Source of the DNA: Myxococcus xanthus
GTDB lineage: Bacteria; Myxococcota; Myxococcia; Myxococcales; Myxococcaceae
NCBI RefSeq assembly: GCF_006402735.1
Contig: NZ_CP017174.1
Coordinates: 623,001 to 687,000, forward strand
Length of the DNA stretch: 64,000 nt
Direction of reading: 5' to 3'
The notes under the pieces were generated by a model. That model did no database searches. It saw nothing but the letters and a program-made list of their open reading frames with translations, and was not told the DNA's origin. The translations under genes and the position numbers were made by a program. Of the stretch, positions 52,984 to 63,700 are shown in pieces. Every line of letters begins with the position of its first letter. Position 1 is the stretch's first letter.

Positions 52984-53805
52984 TCATTCCAGGTGGTAGT
53001 TGAAGGGCAGCTCGACGGTGACCCGGTCGCCGAGCGCTGGCGGAGGCGGAGGAAAGGGCGCGGCATGCCGCACCGCCTCCTGCGCGGCTTCGCACAGGAG
53101 GGGGTGGGGGCAGGGGCCCAGCACCCCCAGGGCCACCAGCTGGCCCTGCACGCCCACGGAGATGCGCAGCACCAAGGACCCTTCGATGCCCGCCATCCGC
53201 GCCTCGTGGGGGTAGGGAACGTCCTCGAAGCGGTCGCGGAACATCTGTTCGAAGTAGCGCCGGGCCGCGTCCTCGCGGTTGTCGGGGGCCGTGGCGGGCG
53301 GCGGCTCCACGAGCAGCCCCGGGAGGCCTGGCCCCAGGGCGCGCTGGGTAATGCCCGCCACGGCGCGGCCCGCCAGGCTGTCACGGCCATGGGCTGGGAT
53401 GCCGGCGGGGCGCCCGACGGACAGCGGCTCCGCGAGTTCGGAGGCGCGCGGTGCCGCGGCGGTGCGCGGCGGTAAGGGGGCGCGCAAGGGGCGAGGCCTG
53501 CGCGCGGTCCGGGGCCGAGGGGGCGCGGGGGCTGGCCCGGTGACGTCCCCCTCGGGATCCGAAGGTGGCATGGCGGTCAGGCGGAGCACGAGGACTTCTC
53601 CCCGAGTGGTTTCGCCTTCGAGCCGTCGCGGTGTGCCGTGCCAGAAAGAGGCCGCGCCGATGAGCGCCGCGGCGTGCAGACCGATGACGGCCAGGACCAG
53701 CATCAGCGTGCGTTGACGGCTCCGGGCCCCTGTCTCGTGGTCACGGAAGGCCGAGGCGAACAACACGTCCTCCGGCGCGCGGGCCTTCGCTGGTGCGTCC
53801 GGCAT
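52984..53805 (-). CDS. TonB family protein
   Basis: A 273-residue inner-membrane protein. The short cytoplasmic N-terminus is followed by one transmembrane segment (about 35-55; TLMLVLAVIGLHAAALIGAA), a Pro/Arg-rich periplasmic linker (about 85-180) and a C-terminal TonB-like domain (YPHEARMAGIEGSLVLRISV to AAPFPPPPP). TonB proteins pass ion-gradient energy to outer-membrane receptors. GAGGGGGG lies seven bases before the ATG. No ExbB/ExbD or receptor gene lies nearby. Confidence 0.88.
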   Translation of the reverse strand: MPDAPAKARAPEDVLFASAFRDHETGARSRQRTLMLVLAVIGLHAAALIGAASFWHGTPRRLEGETTRGEVLVLRLTAMPPSDPEGDVTGPAPAPPRPRTARRPRPLRAPLPPRTAAAPRASELAEPLSVGRPAGIPAHGRDSLAGRAVAGITQRALGPGLPGLLVEPPPATAPDNREDAARRYFEQMFRDRFEDVPYPHEARMAGIEGSLVLRISVGVQGQLVALGVLGPCPHPLLCEAAQEAVRHAAPFPPPPPALGDRVTVELPFNYHLE

Positions 53806-53937
53806 GGTGTGCCCCCCTCTCCCGCCCACGTCGCGCCACGGGATGGGGGTAGTGGCGTGCGTGTCGGACGTGAAGGGTTCCTGCGCCGCGGGCGTGTGCG
53901 GCGGTCCGCACTCAGCCAGCGCGGTGTCGGGCGGCCT

Positions 53938-54552
53938 TCAGTGCGGGGACACCGGAGGACGGGGTTTGCGGAACACCACGGTGAGGTTGTTGCTGGGCAT
54001 GTCCACCACGCGCTCGCGCTCCAGGCCATGCAGGGCGGCCTCGGCGGTGACGGCTTCCAGCGACCTCACGCCCCACGCTGGATTCCTGGCGCGGAGGGAG
54101 GCGTCGAACTCCAGGTTGCTGGGAGCCGTCTCGCGGCCCTCGACGAAGTAGGGGCCATACAGGACGAGCAGCCCGCCGGGAATCAGCACCCGGCCCGCGC
54201 CTCGCATCAATCCCTGGCAGGCCGCCCAGGGGGAGATGTGAATCATGTTCACGTTGAGGATGACGTCCACGGCCGTCTCCGGCCAGGACTCCGCGCTCGC
54301 GTCGAGCCGGCGTGGCGGCAGCAGGTTGGGCGGGCCTTCCTCGGTGCGCCACGCCTCGATGCTCTCCAGCGACTCCGCGTCCACGTCGGTGGGCTGCCAG
54401 ACGAGGTGGGGGAGGGCTCGGGCGAACCAGGCCGCGTGTTGGCCGGTGCCGCTGGCCACCTCCAGCACCCTGCCGGAGGCGGGAAGGACTTCGCGGAGGA
54501 CAGCGAGCAGGGACTCGCGATTGCGTTCCGTGGCCGGGGCGTGACGCTTCAT
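53938..54552 (-). CDS. DUF938 SAM-dependent methyltransferase-like protein
   Basis: A 204-residue protein with a class I methyltransferase fold. Motif I is [15 protein letters not shown]; the start [14 protein letters not shown] and the [10 protein letters not shown] segment are the marks of DUF938. The methyl acceptor is unknown. The ATG at 54552 was chosen by homology because the upstream region has no good ribosome binding site. It follows the secretion-type ATPase gene on the same strand after a 77-base gap. Confidence 0.88.
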   Translation of the reverse strand: MKRHAPATERNRESLLAVLREVLPASGRVLEVASGTGQHAAWFARALPHLVWQPTDVDAESLESIEAWRTEEGPPNLLPPRRLDASAESWPETAVDVILNVNMIHISPWAACQGLMRGAGRVLIPGGLLVLYGPYFVEGRETAPSNLEFDASLRARNPAWGVRSLEAVTAEAALHGLERERVVDMPSNNLTVVFRKPRPPVSPH

Positions 54553-54629
54553 CCCCCGGGTTTCGCACATCCGCCGCGTTCCGTGCGAGCGCCGCTGGCC
54601 GCCTGCGTGGGCCAGCGGACGCATGGCGT

Positions 54630-55694
54630 TCAGTCGGGCCGCCAGCGCTCGATGCGCGCGGGGGGCGTTCCATCCTCCACCACGCGGTACAGCGCCACCG
54701 TGCGTGCGCCGGACTGCGCGTCCACGGTGTGATGCACGAGGAGCGGCGACACGGGAACGTTGGGGATCGCGGCGCGCACCCGCTGGAGCGCGGCCTCGGG
54801 CGTCTGGGCCTCGAGCACGCCCGCCGTTCCGTGCCCTGTCAGCGACGCGTTGATGAGCATCTGCAGTTCCTCGTCCGTGCGGACCTCGTCCGCGAAGACC
54901 AGGTCCGGGTCCTGCCTCAGGAACGCGCGGAGTGTGCCAGGCATCGTCATCTCACCTCCGGGCTGGACGATGCTGAAGCGGAGGTCCGTGGCGCGGGGCG
55001 TCTCCAACGCGGCCAGCCCGCGCACACCGTCCGGGAGTGCCTCGATGGCCGCGTGGAGCGACGTCGTCCGCCCCGAGCCGCGCGCGCCGGTGAAGAGCAC
55101 CAACTGCCCCTGGAAGAGTGAGTCGAGCCGGAGGAAGCGCTCCGACAGGAAGTCGGCCTCCTCGGCGGACAGGGGCAGCGAGGCGAACGAGGGGAACGCG
55201 TCCCGTGTCCGTGGGTCCCGGGCCACGGAGATGACCCACGGGCCCAGCGCGCCCGGCTGGAAGACGACCCGGAACTCCACCTCCGGGCTGCTGGCGTCGT
55301 AGGGGAATGGCACGCTGCCCCGGTCGGGCCGCCGGGCATCGGCGCCGCGTTTCGCGAGCGCCGCCATGGCCTCCGTGAGGGGCCCGTGGAGCGACAGGTC
55401 CAGGGCGTGCCGCACCACGCGCTTCTCCGCGCCGAGCAGCCCCGGTGGTGCCGACGTGTCGGGGACGTCATGGAAGAAGAGGCTGATGCCCGCGGCGTCC
55501 TGCCCGTCTTCGAGCGTGTCCGCCCACACCGAGAAGTGCGCGGCCCGCGTCTGCCCGGCGATGGCGTAGAGCGCCCGCGCGGCTTCATCGAAAGTTCGCG
55601 CTGCGGGCGGCGTGGCCACGGAGCGGTCCTCCCGGGCCAGCGTTTCGAGCAGTCCTGCAATCACGGCGGAGATGGGCGAAGGGGGCGGACTCAT
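54630..55694 (-). CDS. orphan PilT/GspE-like secretion ATPase
   Basis: A 354-residue ATPase of the type II secretion/type IV pilus superfamily. An N-terminal PAS-like region is followed by the nucleotide-binding core: Walker [16 protein letters not shown], an Asp box region, Walker [17 protein letters not shown] and His box [14 protein letters not shown]. The last Walker A residue is Thr, which still allows ATP binding. Proteins like this drive pilus retraction (PilT) or assembly. No pilin, platform or secretin gene is adjacent, so the target machine is elsewhere. Confidence 0.82.
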   Translation of the reverse strand: MSPPPSPISAVIAGLLETLAREDRSVATPPAARTFDEAARALYAIAGQTRAAHFSVWADTLEDGQDAAGISLFFHDVPDTSAPPGLLGAEKRVVRHALDLSLHGPLTEAMAALAKRGADARRPDRGSVPFPYDASSPEVEFRVVFQPGALGPWVISVARDPRTRDAFPSFASLPLSAEEADFLSERFLRLDSLFQGQLVLFTGARGSGRTTSLHAAIEALPDGVRGLAALETPRATDLRFSIVQPGGEMTMPGTLRAFLRQDPDLVFADEVRTDEELQMLINASLTGHGTAGVLEAQTPEAALQRVRAAIPNVPVSPLLVHHTVDAQSGARTVALYRVVEDGTPPARIERWRPD

Positions 55695-55775
55695 GGTGTA
55701 ACTCCGATGCGGAGACGGCCGACTCTCTCACGGGAGACACCCACCGAAGCGCACCTCCTCTCAGGCGCACCACCC

Positions 55776-56147
55776 ATGCACCGACGTGTCGTGGTCCTCG
55801 CCTTCCTCGCTCTCGTTGCCACGGCGTGTTCGGATGCCTCGGAAGCCGGGCCGGCGGACAGCGGCACCGTGCTTCCGGACGGCGGCGGCGACGCGGGCAC
55901 GCCCACCCGGGCGCTGGAGCTGTGGACGGCCCGGGCCACCCTGGCTCCCGGGATGCCCCCGGTCACCTACGCGGCCGGCCGCCTGGTGATGTATGACGGG
56001 CAGCTCTACCGGGCCCGTTCCGCCAGCACGGAGCAGGTGCCTCCGGAGCATCCGGCCGTCTGGGAGCGGCTGCCCCCGCCGGTGGACGACCTGCGCACCG
56101 CCCCGGGGAGCGAGTGGGCAGAGCGGGGCGTGGGCCTCCTGCCGTGA
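55776..56147 (+). CDS. small lipoprotein with a chitin-binding-like domain
   Basis: A 123-residue lipoprotein. The signal peptide MHRRVVVLAFLALVATAC ends at a lipobox Cys. A spacer of about 25 residues rich in Asp and Gly follows. The rest, TYAAGRLVMYDGQLYRARSA to HPAVWERLPP, has the pattern of carbohydrate-binding modules of the CBM5/12 type (chitin-binding). The match is by pattern only. The ribosome binding site is weak. It is divergent from the secretion-type ATPase gene. Confidence 0.7.
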   Translation: MHRRVVVLAFLALVATACSDASEAGPADSGTVLPDGGGDAGTPTRALELWTARATLAPGMPPVTYAAGRLVMYDGQLYRARSASTEQVPPEHPAVWERLPPPVDDLRTAPGSEWAERGVGLLP

Positions 56148-56540
56148 CTCCGGGTCCGGGTCCGGGCTGGAAGGAACGTTCCGTCCACGCCCGTCTGTTT
56201 CCCACCCGGCAATTTCCGGCCCCCCGGGTCGAGTTGGAGTGTCGCCCCCAGATGGCCCTTGGGGGGGTACATTGGGGGCATGGTTCCACGGCAGGTGGAC
56301 GGGCCGGGCGTTATCTCTGGCGTTACCGTCTCCCAAAGAGGAAAGTTCACCCAGGGCTCCCCTTCCTACCGGGCGAGCGGGCACTGGGATGCACTCCTGC
56401 GCCCGCGGGTTACACTGCCAGGCGTGGGTCCCAAGCAGGGCGGGGCGCTTCACATGTGTGTACGGTCCCTTGTTGTCGCGGACCTGCCTGCCACACCTTT
56501 AGGTGGGCAGGCCTGAAACCCAATTCGGAGGAGAGTCACC
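56148..56540. promoter_or_regulatory. infC leader with a stable hairpin
   Basis: This 393-base region holds no gene that I can support. GCCTGCC-A-CACC (56486-56497) pairs with GGTG-GGCAGGC (56502-56512) around TTTA, giving an 11-base-pair hairpin with one bulge, 14 bases before the ribosome binding site GGAGGAG (56527-56533). It might terminate upstream transcription or regulate infC mRNA. IF-3 limits its own synthesis in enteric bacteria through its non-AUG start. Confidence 0.5.
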
Positions 56541-57293
<753 letters not shown>

Positions 57294-57303
57294 GGGATTG
57301 CCG

Positions 57304-57335
57304 GCACGCGGTGGGTCTGGGTTCCCACCGCGTGC
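57304..57335 (+). terminator. terminator of infC
   Basis: GCACGCGGTGGG (57304-57315) pairs perfectly with CCCACCGCGTGC (57324-57335) around an eight-base loop, 11 bases after the infC stop. Confidence 0.75.
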
Positions 57336-57536
57336 GGCGCCTCTCGAAAGTTGGGAAGGTGTGGCCGCCGCCACACGGGCAGGCAGCCAGGCGTGGCTCG
57401 CCGCCCACACATCCGGCGCACGTTGCCAGGGAGAGGCCGCCCAGGAGGCTGGCAGGCGACTTGAAAAGGAGGGCACTGCTGCCGCAGTCTGTCCGCCCGC
57501 GAACGCTCGCGGACCTCCTTCTATCAAGGACGCGTG

Positions 57537-58433
57537 ATGCTGCCTGTCCTCCTCGCCGTGCTGCTGGCGCAGACGCCCGCCTCCAATCCCCGTCAACAGG
57601 GCGTGCCCATTGGCAAGGGCAAGACGCTCCCGGTCGTCACCCTGACCGCGCCGTCGGGCGGTTGGACGGTGGACCGGATGATGCTCATCGAGGGCACCGT
57701 CAGCGACACCACCATTGACCCGGTGGTGGTGTCCATCAACGGCGACCGCTACCTGATGCGCACGTACCGCGGGCGCTTCAGCCGCAAGTTCCCCGCCGCC
57801 AGCGGGAAGAATGTCGTCACGGTGATGGCCACCAACCAGGCCGGCACCGCGCGCACCCAGGCCACCAGCTACGCGCAGATTCCGCCGGTGCCCTTCAAGG
57901 TGGTGCTTACCAGCGACACCGACGGCGTCTACACCGACCTGCACCTGTACGAGCCCACCGACGCCAGCGCCGCGGGTGACACCCTGGACGTGCAGAAGAT
58001 GGCGCACGTGTACTGGGCCGACACCGCGAGCCCCTCCGGTGGCACCTTCTTCCTCAACTCGCAGGGCGGTGACTTCGACCAGCCCGCGTATGGCCCGTAC
58101 CTCTACATCCACCGCGCGCCGCCCAAGGGCGTGTACCTGGTGGCCACCAACTACTGGCCCAGCGGTGACAAGGCCCACACCGTGGCCACGCTGAACCTGT
58201 CGCTCTTCGAGGGCACGCCGAACGAGATTCGCCGCATGGTGCGCATCCCCCTGGCCACGCCGGGTACCACCCGCGTGCTGGCCTGGGTGAACGTGCTCGG
58301 GGGCGGGCAGGCGGAGGTGTACGTGCCCTCGCAGGACCCGCGTCCGAAGCACGCCGCGTGGCCGAAGAATCTGGATGAGGCCCTCAAGGCGCTCCAGTCC
58401 AATGGGGATGGCGGCGGCGAAGGCGAGTACTGA
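57537..58433 (+). CDS. DUF2135 (YfaP-like) exported protein
   Basis: A 298-residue exported protein. A signal sequence (MLPVLLAVLLAQTPA) is followed by a bacterial Ig-like region (about 30-115; SINGDRYLMRTYRGRF) and a C-terminal DUF2135 region. The DUF2135 core is LTSDTDGVYTDLHLYEPTDA to GPYLYIHRAPPKGVYLVATNY. E. coli YfaP and Pseudomonas Mag proteins have this domain beside alpha-2-macroglobulin. The ATG at 57537 was chosen over GTG at 57534 because it is six bases after AAGGA. It is the first gene of the operon that follows. Confidence 0.85.
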   Translation: MLPVLLAVLLAQTPASNPRQQGVPIGKGKTLPVVTLTAPSGGWTVDRMMLIEGTVSDTTIDPVVVSINGDRYLMRTYRGRFSRKFPAASGKNVVTVMATNQAGTARTQATSYAQIPPVPFKVVLTSDTDGVYTDLHLYEPTDASAAGDTLDVQKMAHVYWADTASPSGGTFFLNSQGGDFDQPAYGPYLYIHRAPPKGVYLVATNYWPSGDKAHTVATLNLSLFEGTPNEIRRMVRIPLATPGTTRVLAWVNVLGGGQAEVYVPSQDPRPKHAAWPKNLDEALKALQSNGDGGGEGEY

Positions 58434-58462
58434 CGCCTCCGTCATTCAGGGCCTCCACGTCC

Positions 58463-59203
58463 ATGCGCCGCGTCCTTCCCGTGCTCCTGCTGCTCCATGC
58501 ATCCGCGCCTCTGGCGAACGGAACGGCTGGCGTGCGGCCTCATGCGTCAGCGCCGTCCGCGTCCGGCGCGGTCAGTGTGCGGACCCACGCGTCCTCGCCT
58601 GCGGCGCCGTCCCATGCTTCCGCGCCAGCGGCAGCGGACGCGAGGCCGCCCGACGCGGAGGCAGCCACGACGCCCGAGACGCGCGACATGCTGCTCCGTC
58701 GTCTGGTGGCGCGCGTGGCGCTGGCCCAGGTCCGCAAGCAGGACGCCGCGTGGCATCCGGACCAGCGTGACTGCGCGGGCCTCATCCGCTTCGCCTTCCG
58801 TTCCGCCTACAAGCAGGTGGCTCCGGACCGCCTGTCCACGCCGCTGTGGCGTGACGGCCGGGGCCACCCGTCGGACTTCGCGGACGCGGAGGTGCTGCTC
58901 CAGCACAGCTTCCAGCTCCTGGGCCGTGACGATGCCACCCGGGAGTCGCTGCGCACCGGCGACGTGCTCGCCTTCCGCCAGGAGCAGGACGCGGGCCCCA
59001 TCTTCCATCTGATGCTGGTGGTGCGCCCGGAGGACCGGGCCCATGCGCCCGCGCGCGTCGTCTACCACCCGGGGGAGAAGGGCGCCGCGGTGCGCACCGG
59101 CGTCCTCCACCACCTGGCCACCGAGGCGCCGCTGGAGTGGCGCCCGGTGCCGCAGAACGCTTCCTTCCTCGGCTTCTTCCGTTTCAAGGAGTGGATGTCA
59201 TGA
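58463..59203 (+). CDS. DUF1175 (YfaT-like) exported protein
   Basis: A 246-residue exported protein. A signal sequence (MRRVLPVLLLLHASAPLANG) and an Ala/Pro/Ser-rich spacer come before the DUF1175 domain (about 72-243; DCAGLIRFAFRSAYKQ and GDVLAFRQEQDAGPIFHLML). The Cys in DCAGL and the His in FHLML look like an NlpC/P60-type Cys-His pair, suggesting a papain-like fold; catalysis is not proven. It starts 29 bases after the YfaP-like gene. Its stop overlaps the next start as ATGA. Confidence 0.82.
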   Translation: MRRVLPVLLLLHASAPLANGTAGVRPHASAPSASGAVSVRTHASSPAAPSHASAPAAADARPPDAEAATTPETRDMLLRRLVARVALAQVRKQDAAWHPDQRDCAGLIRFAFRSAYKQVAPDRLSTPLWRDGRGHPSDFADAEVLLQHSFQLLGRDDATRESLRTGDVLAFRQEQDAGPIFHLMLVVRPEDRAHAPARVVYHPGEKGAAVRTGVLHHLATEAPLEWRPVPQNASFLGFFRFKEWMS

Positions 59204-60768
59204 CGTCTCCCAAGAGTGGCCCGCCCAAGGCGCTGCTCATCGGCGTGGTTACCGTCCTCGTGGGCGGCGCCGTGGCCGGAGCCTTCTTCCTGGGCCGGCG
59301 CAGCGGGCAGTCAGGCGACGGCGGTGGCACTGTCACGAACCTGCTCGGCGGCGAGCGCAAGGGCCCGCCCAGCGCGGGCGCCGGCGTGGAAGGCCTGCCC
59401 GCGCCCGCGATGACGGCGCTGGAGGTGCCCGGCACGGCCGCGCCTTCCGCCCTCTGGGTGGACGTGCACCACCCGGGCAAGGTGCGGGATGCGCTGGCGG
59501 CCAACGTGTGGCTGCGCGACCAGCTCCAGAAGCCGCTGGGCCAGGGCTTCATCGGTGCGTGGGCCGCCTTCTTCGGCTCCACCGGCGAGGACCTCCAGGC
59601 GGGCTTCAAGGGCGCGGTGCTGGACCTCTTCGCGGGGCAGCTGTTGGACGCCCCCTTCCGCGTGACGTGGTTCGCCGGTGACGCGCGCTCCAGCACGCCG
59701 GCCTTCATCCTTCCCAAGCCGGGCCGCGCCGCGACGTCCGCGTACGAGGCGCTGGACGGCGTGGCCAGCCGCGGCGGCATGACGGCGCCGCACTGCCCGG
59801 GCGGCGGCTCGGAAGGCACCTTCGAGCTGAAGCGCTGGCTGGTGGCGGAGCAGACGCTGTGGGCGGGCCGGCTCAAAGACAGGCTGGTGCTCGCGCGCCA
59901 CCCGGTGGCGGTGCTCCACGGCCTGTGCGCGGAGCTGCCGGAGCTGAAGGCGAAGGACGGCGTGGACGTGGAGCTGGGTTACGACCCGGAGGCCTACGGC
60001 CGCGAGGTGCAGCTCTTGTCGAGCGTGGTGGGGCTGGCCCCGGGCACGCGGCTCCAGTTCGGCGTGGAGGCGGGACGGCTGGTGGGCCGGGGCATCGCGG
60101 GCGAGTTGCTGGACGGCCCCGCGCGCCTGGACGCCGCGCCCCTGTCCGACGACCTGCTGAAGCTGGTGCCGGAGGACACGCCGGTGCTGCTGGCCTTCCA
60201 GCTCAAGCTGCCGGAGTCGTTGGACCCCGAGACACTCAAGGCGTACTGGGAGAAGGGCGGCGGCAAGGGCCCCACGCGCACGCGCCAGGTGGCGCTGGTG
60301 TGGACGCCGCGCGGTGATGCGAAGCTGCCCGTGGAGCTGGCCGTGCTGTGGGGCCGCACCGACGACGCAGCCGCGCTGGAGGGCCTGTTCTCCGGTGGCT
60401 ACAACCGGTTGGTGCGCGGCACCCACTGCAACCACGTGGTGCTGGCGTCCAACGACGCGGAGCTGGAGCGGCTGCGCAAGGCGTGCGCGGGTCAGCAGCC
60501 CAACATGCTCAACGCCGCGGGCCCGGTGGTGGCGGGGCTGCGCGCGCCCACCTCGGTGGCTTTCGGGGTGAACACGGGCCGGCTGCTCAGCGGACTCACC
60601 ATGGATGGTTACCTGTCCGAGTTCCGGGTCAGCCGCAACGCGCCCATGCCGAGCACGGCGCCCCCGGAAATCGAAGCGGCGCGGAGCGACCTGGAGTCGC
60701 TGCCGTACCTGGGCCTGCGCGGCACCGTGCAGGGCGATTCGCTGGTTCCTGGAGGTTTCGGGTCATGA
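59200..60768 (+). CDS. DUF2138 (YfaA-like) membrane-anchored protein
   Basis: A 522-residue protein with one N-terminal membrane segment (LLIGVVTVLVGGAVAGAFFL) and a large periplasmic part assigned to DUF2138, the YfaA family that accompanies alpha-2-macroglobulins. No catalytic motif is visible. AAGGAG lies eight bases before the ATG, and the start overlaps the previous stop (ATGA at 59200-59203). The next gene overlaps in the same way. It is probably a partner of the macroglobulin in the envelope. Confidence 0.8.
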   Translation: MTSPKSGPPKALLIGVVTVLVGGAVAGAFFLGRRSGQSGDGGGTVTNLLGGERKGPPSAGAGVEGLPAPAMTALEVPGTAAPSALWVDVHHPGKVRDALAANVWLRDQLQKPLGQGFIGAWAAFFGSTGEDLQAGFKGAVLDLFAGQLLDAPFRVTWFAGDARSSTPAFILPKPGRAATSAYEALDGVASRGGMTAPHCPGGGSEGTFELKRWLVAEQTLWAGRLKDRLVLARHPVAVLHGLCAELPELKAKDGVDVELGYDPEAYGREVQLLSSVVGLAPGTRLQFGVEAGRLVGRGIAGELLDGPARLDAAPLSDDLLKLVPEDTPVLLAFQLKLPESLDPETLKAYWEKGGGKGPTRTRQVALVWTPRGDAKLPVELAVLWGRTDDAAALEGLFSGGYNRLVRGTHCNHVVLASNDAELERLRKACAGQQPNMLNAAGPVVAGLRAPTSVAFGVNTGRLLSGLTMDGYLSEFRVSRNAPMPSTAPPEIEAARSDLESLPYLGLRGTVQGDSLVPGGFGS

Positions 60769-63700
60769 AGTGCCTCATCCGACTGGCGGCTCTGTCCGCG
60801 CTCATGCTGTCCGGCGTGGCCCTGGCCAAGCCGCTCTACATCACCGTCCCGCGCTCCTATGGCACCCAGGAGCCGGTGGCGGTGGACGTCGCCTTCGAGG
60901 ACAAGGGCCCCGTCGAGCTGCGCGTCCTCAAGCCGGAGAACCTGGACGCCTTCATCCGCGCCCAGGGAGATTTGCGTCGCGCGTACCAGACGCCGCCCAC
61001 GCTGAAGAACCCGGGCCGCGCGCTCAGCCGGGGCTTCAACGCGGTGCGCACGCCGGGCATGTTCCTGCTCGACACGCTCAACCCCGCGTTCCGCGACGAG
61101 GTGGGAGAGGTGCTGCCCCGTTCGCCGCAAGCGTCGGGCTCGGGCGAGCCGCTGGCCAAGGTGGCCGAGGGACCGGAGCGCCTGGTGGGCGTGCCGCCCG
61201 GCTTCACGGTGGCGCGCAGCCAGTGGCTGAACCTGGACCTGGGCGGCGCCGAGCGGGACTTCAACGTCCCCGGCTTCAACGCCAGTGGCCCCAGCGGCTT
61301 CCAGGAGCGCCGCGTCACGCTGGCGCCGCTGCCCGCGGGCACCTACGTGCTCCAGATGGTGCAGGGCCGCGTGGAGGGACAGGTGGTGCTGGTCGTCAGT
61401 GACTTGACGGTGCAGCTCAAGCAGACGGATGGCCAGGTGCTGGTGCGCGTGGCGGGCCGGGACCAGAAGCCGCGCGAGGGCGCCGAGGTGCAGGTGTACC
61501 TGCCCAAGGGCAAGGGCCCGGTGGGGAAGACGAACGCGAAGGGCGAGGTGACGCTGGAGGTGTCGGAGCCGCGCGTCATCGCCACGGCGACGGCGGGTGG
61601 GGACACGGCCATTGTCGACACGGACTTCTACTCCGCGCTGGCGGTGGCGCCGGACGTGTTCATCTACAGCGACCGGCCCATCTACAAGCCGGGCCACGAG
61701 GTGAAGTTCCGCGGCGTGGTGCGCCAGCCGGACACCTTCCTGGCGCGCCTCTTCACGCCGAAGAAGCGCCAGGTGCAGGTGAAGCTCGTCTCGCAGGAGG
61801 GCCGCGCCCTGACCACGCGCGCCTCGGTGGACGAGTTCGGCGCCTTCCACGGCACGCTGAAGGTGCCGGAGGACCTGGGCACCGGCGTGCTGCGCGTGGA
61901 GGCGGAGGTGGACGGCCACCCGCACCAGGGCGAGGCCCGCGTTCAGGACTACGTGAAGCCCACCTTCTATCTGGAGATGGAGCCCGCGTCGGAGACGGTG
62001 GTGCCCGGGCAGACGCTGCGCGCGAAGGTGCGCGCCCGCCGCTATGCCGGTGGGACGCCCGACGCCACGAAGTACGAGGTGTTCCTCTACCGCAGCCTGC
62101 TGGACGCGCCCGCCTGGGTGGATGACGCGGGCAAGGGCGGTCAGGGCAGCGACGTGACGTACGGCAGCGCCTCCAGCACGGAGGGCAAGCTGAGCGTGCC
62201 GGAGCGGCTGTACTCCTCCGTGGAGGCGCGCGGCGCCTATGACGACCCGTGGTCCAGCGCCAGCGGCTTCGACGCCAACGGCGAGGCTGAAATCGAGGTG
62301 GCCGTGCCGGCGCTGGCCGCTGGCGAGGAGCGGCTGCCGTACCGGTACTCGCTCACCGTGCGCGCGCGCGATGACCAGGAGACCTTCGCCAACGCCACGT
62401 CCGCCTTCTTCCTGTCGAAGGTGGAGGTGCTGGGCCTGGCGCGTTACTCCGACGCGGTGGTGGCCAAGAGCGGCGACGCGACGCTGGCGATTCGCGCCAC
62501 CACGCTGTCGGGCAAGCCCTACGGCGTGACGCAGGGCGAGGTGGAGTTCGTGCGGCGCGCGGCGGATGGCTCGGAGAAGAGCCTGGGCAAGCGCTCCTTC
62601 TCCACGGCGGCGGATGGCACGCACCGTGAGAAGGTCCCCACCTCGGACGTGGGCACCGTGCTGGCGCGCGTGGTGGTGAAGGACAAGAACGGTGAGACGT
62701 GGCAGGGCGAGGAGTCCCTGCTCGTCATCGGCGGCGCGGACGAGCCGGTGGCGCGCGTGCCCAACCTGACGCTGGCCTCGCTGTCCGGGACGCTGGCGCC
62801 GGGAGACACCGCGAAGCTGGTGGCGCTGATGCCGGACAGCTGGGGCTCGGGCGGCCGTGACGCGGGCCCGGTGTGGGTGACGCTGTCGGGCGCCTCGCTC
62901 TACGACACGCAGGTGGTGGAGCTGACGGGCCGCACGCTGGTGCACAGCTTCAACGTGGAGAAGCGCTTCGGCAGCGCGGTGTACGCGTCCGTCGCGTACC
63001 CCACGGCTACGGGCCGCTGGGAGGAGCGCACGGTGGCCTTCCGGGTGATTCCGCGCGAGCGCACCCTCACGGTGGAGCTGCAGCCCCGGCGCGCGGAGGC
63101 CCCGCCGCTCACCGAGCAGAGCATCGACGTGCGCGTGGTGGACCACGAGGGCCGCGGCGTGGTGGCGCAGCTGTCCGTGGGCGTGGTGGACAAGGCCGTC
63201 TACGCCATCCAGAGCGAGTTCCGGCCCAAGGTGCTGGACTTCTTCTACCCGCCGGCGCGCAACAACGTGTCCAACTTCTTCTCCTCGGAGTTCCAGGGCT
63301 ACGGCTACGGCGAGGCGCTGGCGCGGAAGATGGCGGGGCTGCCGGACCACGCCTTCGCCTCCATCAAGCCGCCCAGCCGCCAGACGAAGGACCTGGAGCG
63401 CGACACCGCGCACTGGGACCCGACGGTGGTGACGGACCGGGATGGCCGCGCCACGGTGCGCTTCACGCTGCCCTCCAACCAGACGTTGTGGGTGGTGACG
63501 GCGGTGGCGGCGGACACCTCCGGCCGCTTCGGCGAGGGCACCTCCGAGTTCGCCACGCGCGGCGGCCTCAACCTCTACGCCGCGCTGCCGCAGTTCCTCC
63601 GCGAAGGCGACGAGGCGCTCGCCTCCGTGCGTCTGTCGGCGGGAGAGAAGTCGCCGGCCAGCCAGCTGCTGGACGTGAAGCTGGCGTCGCTGGGCGCGCT

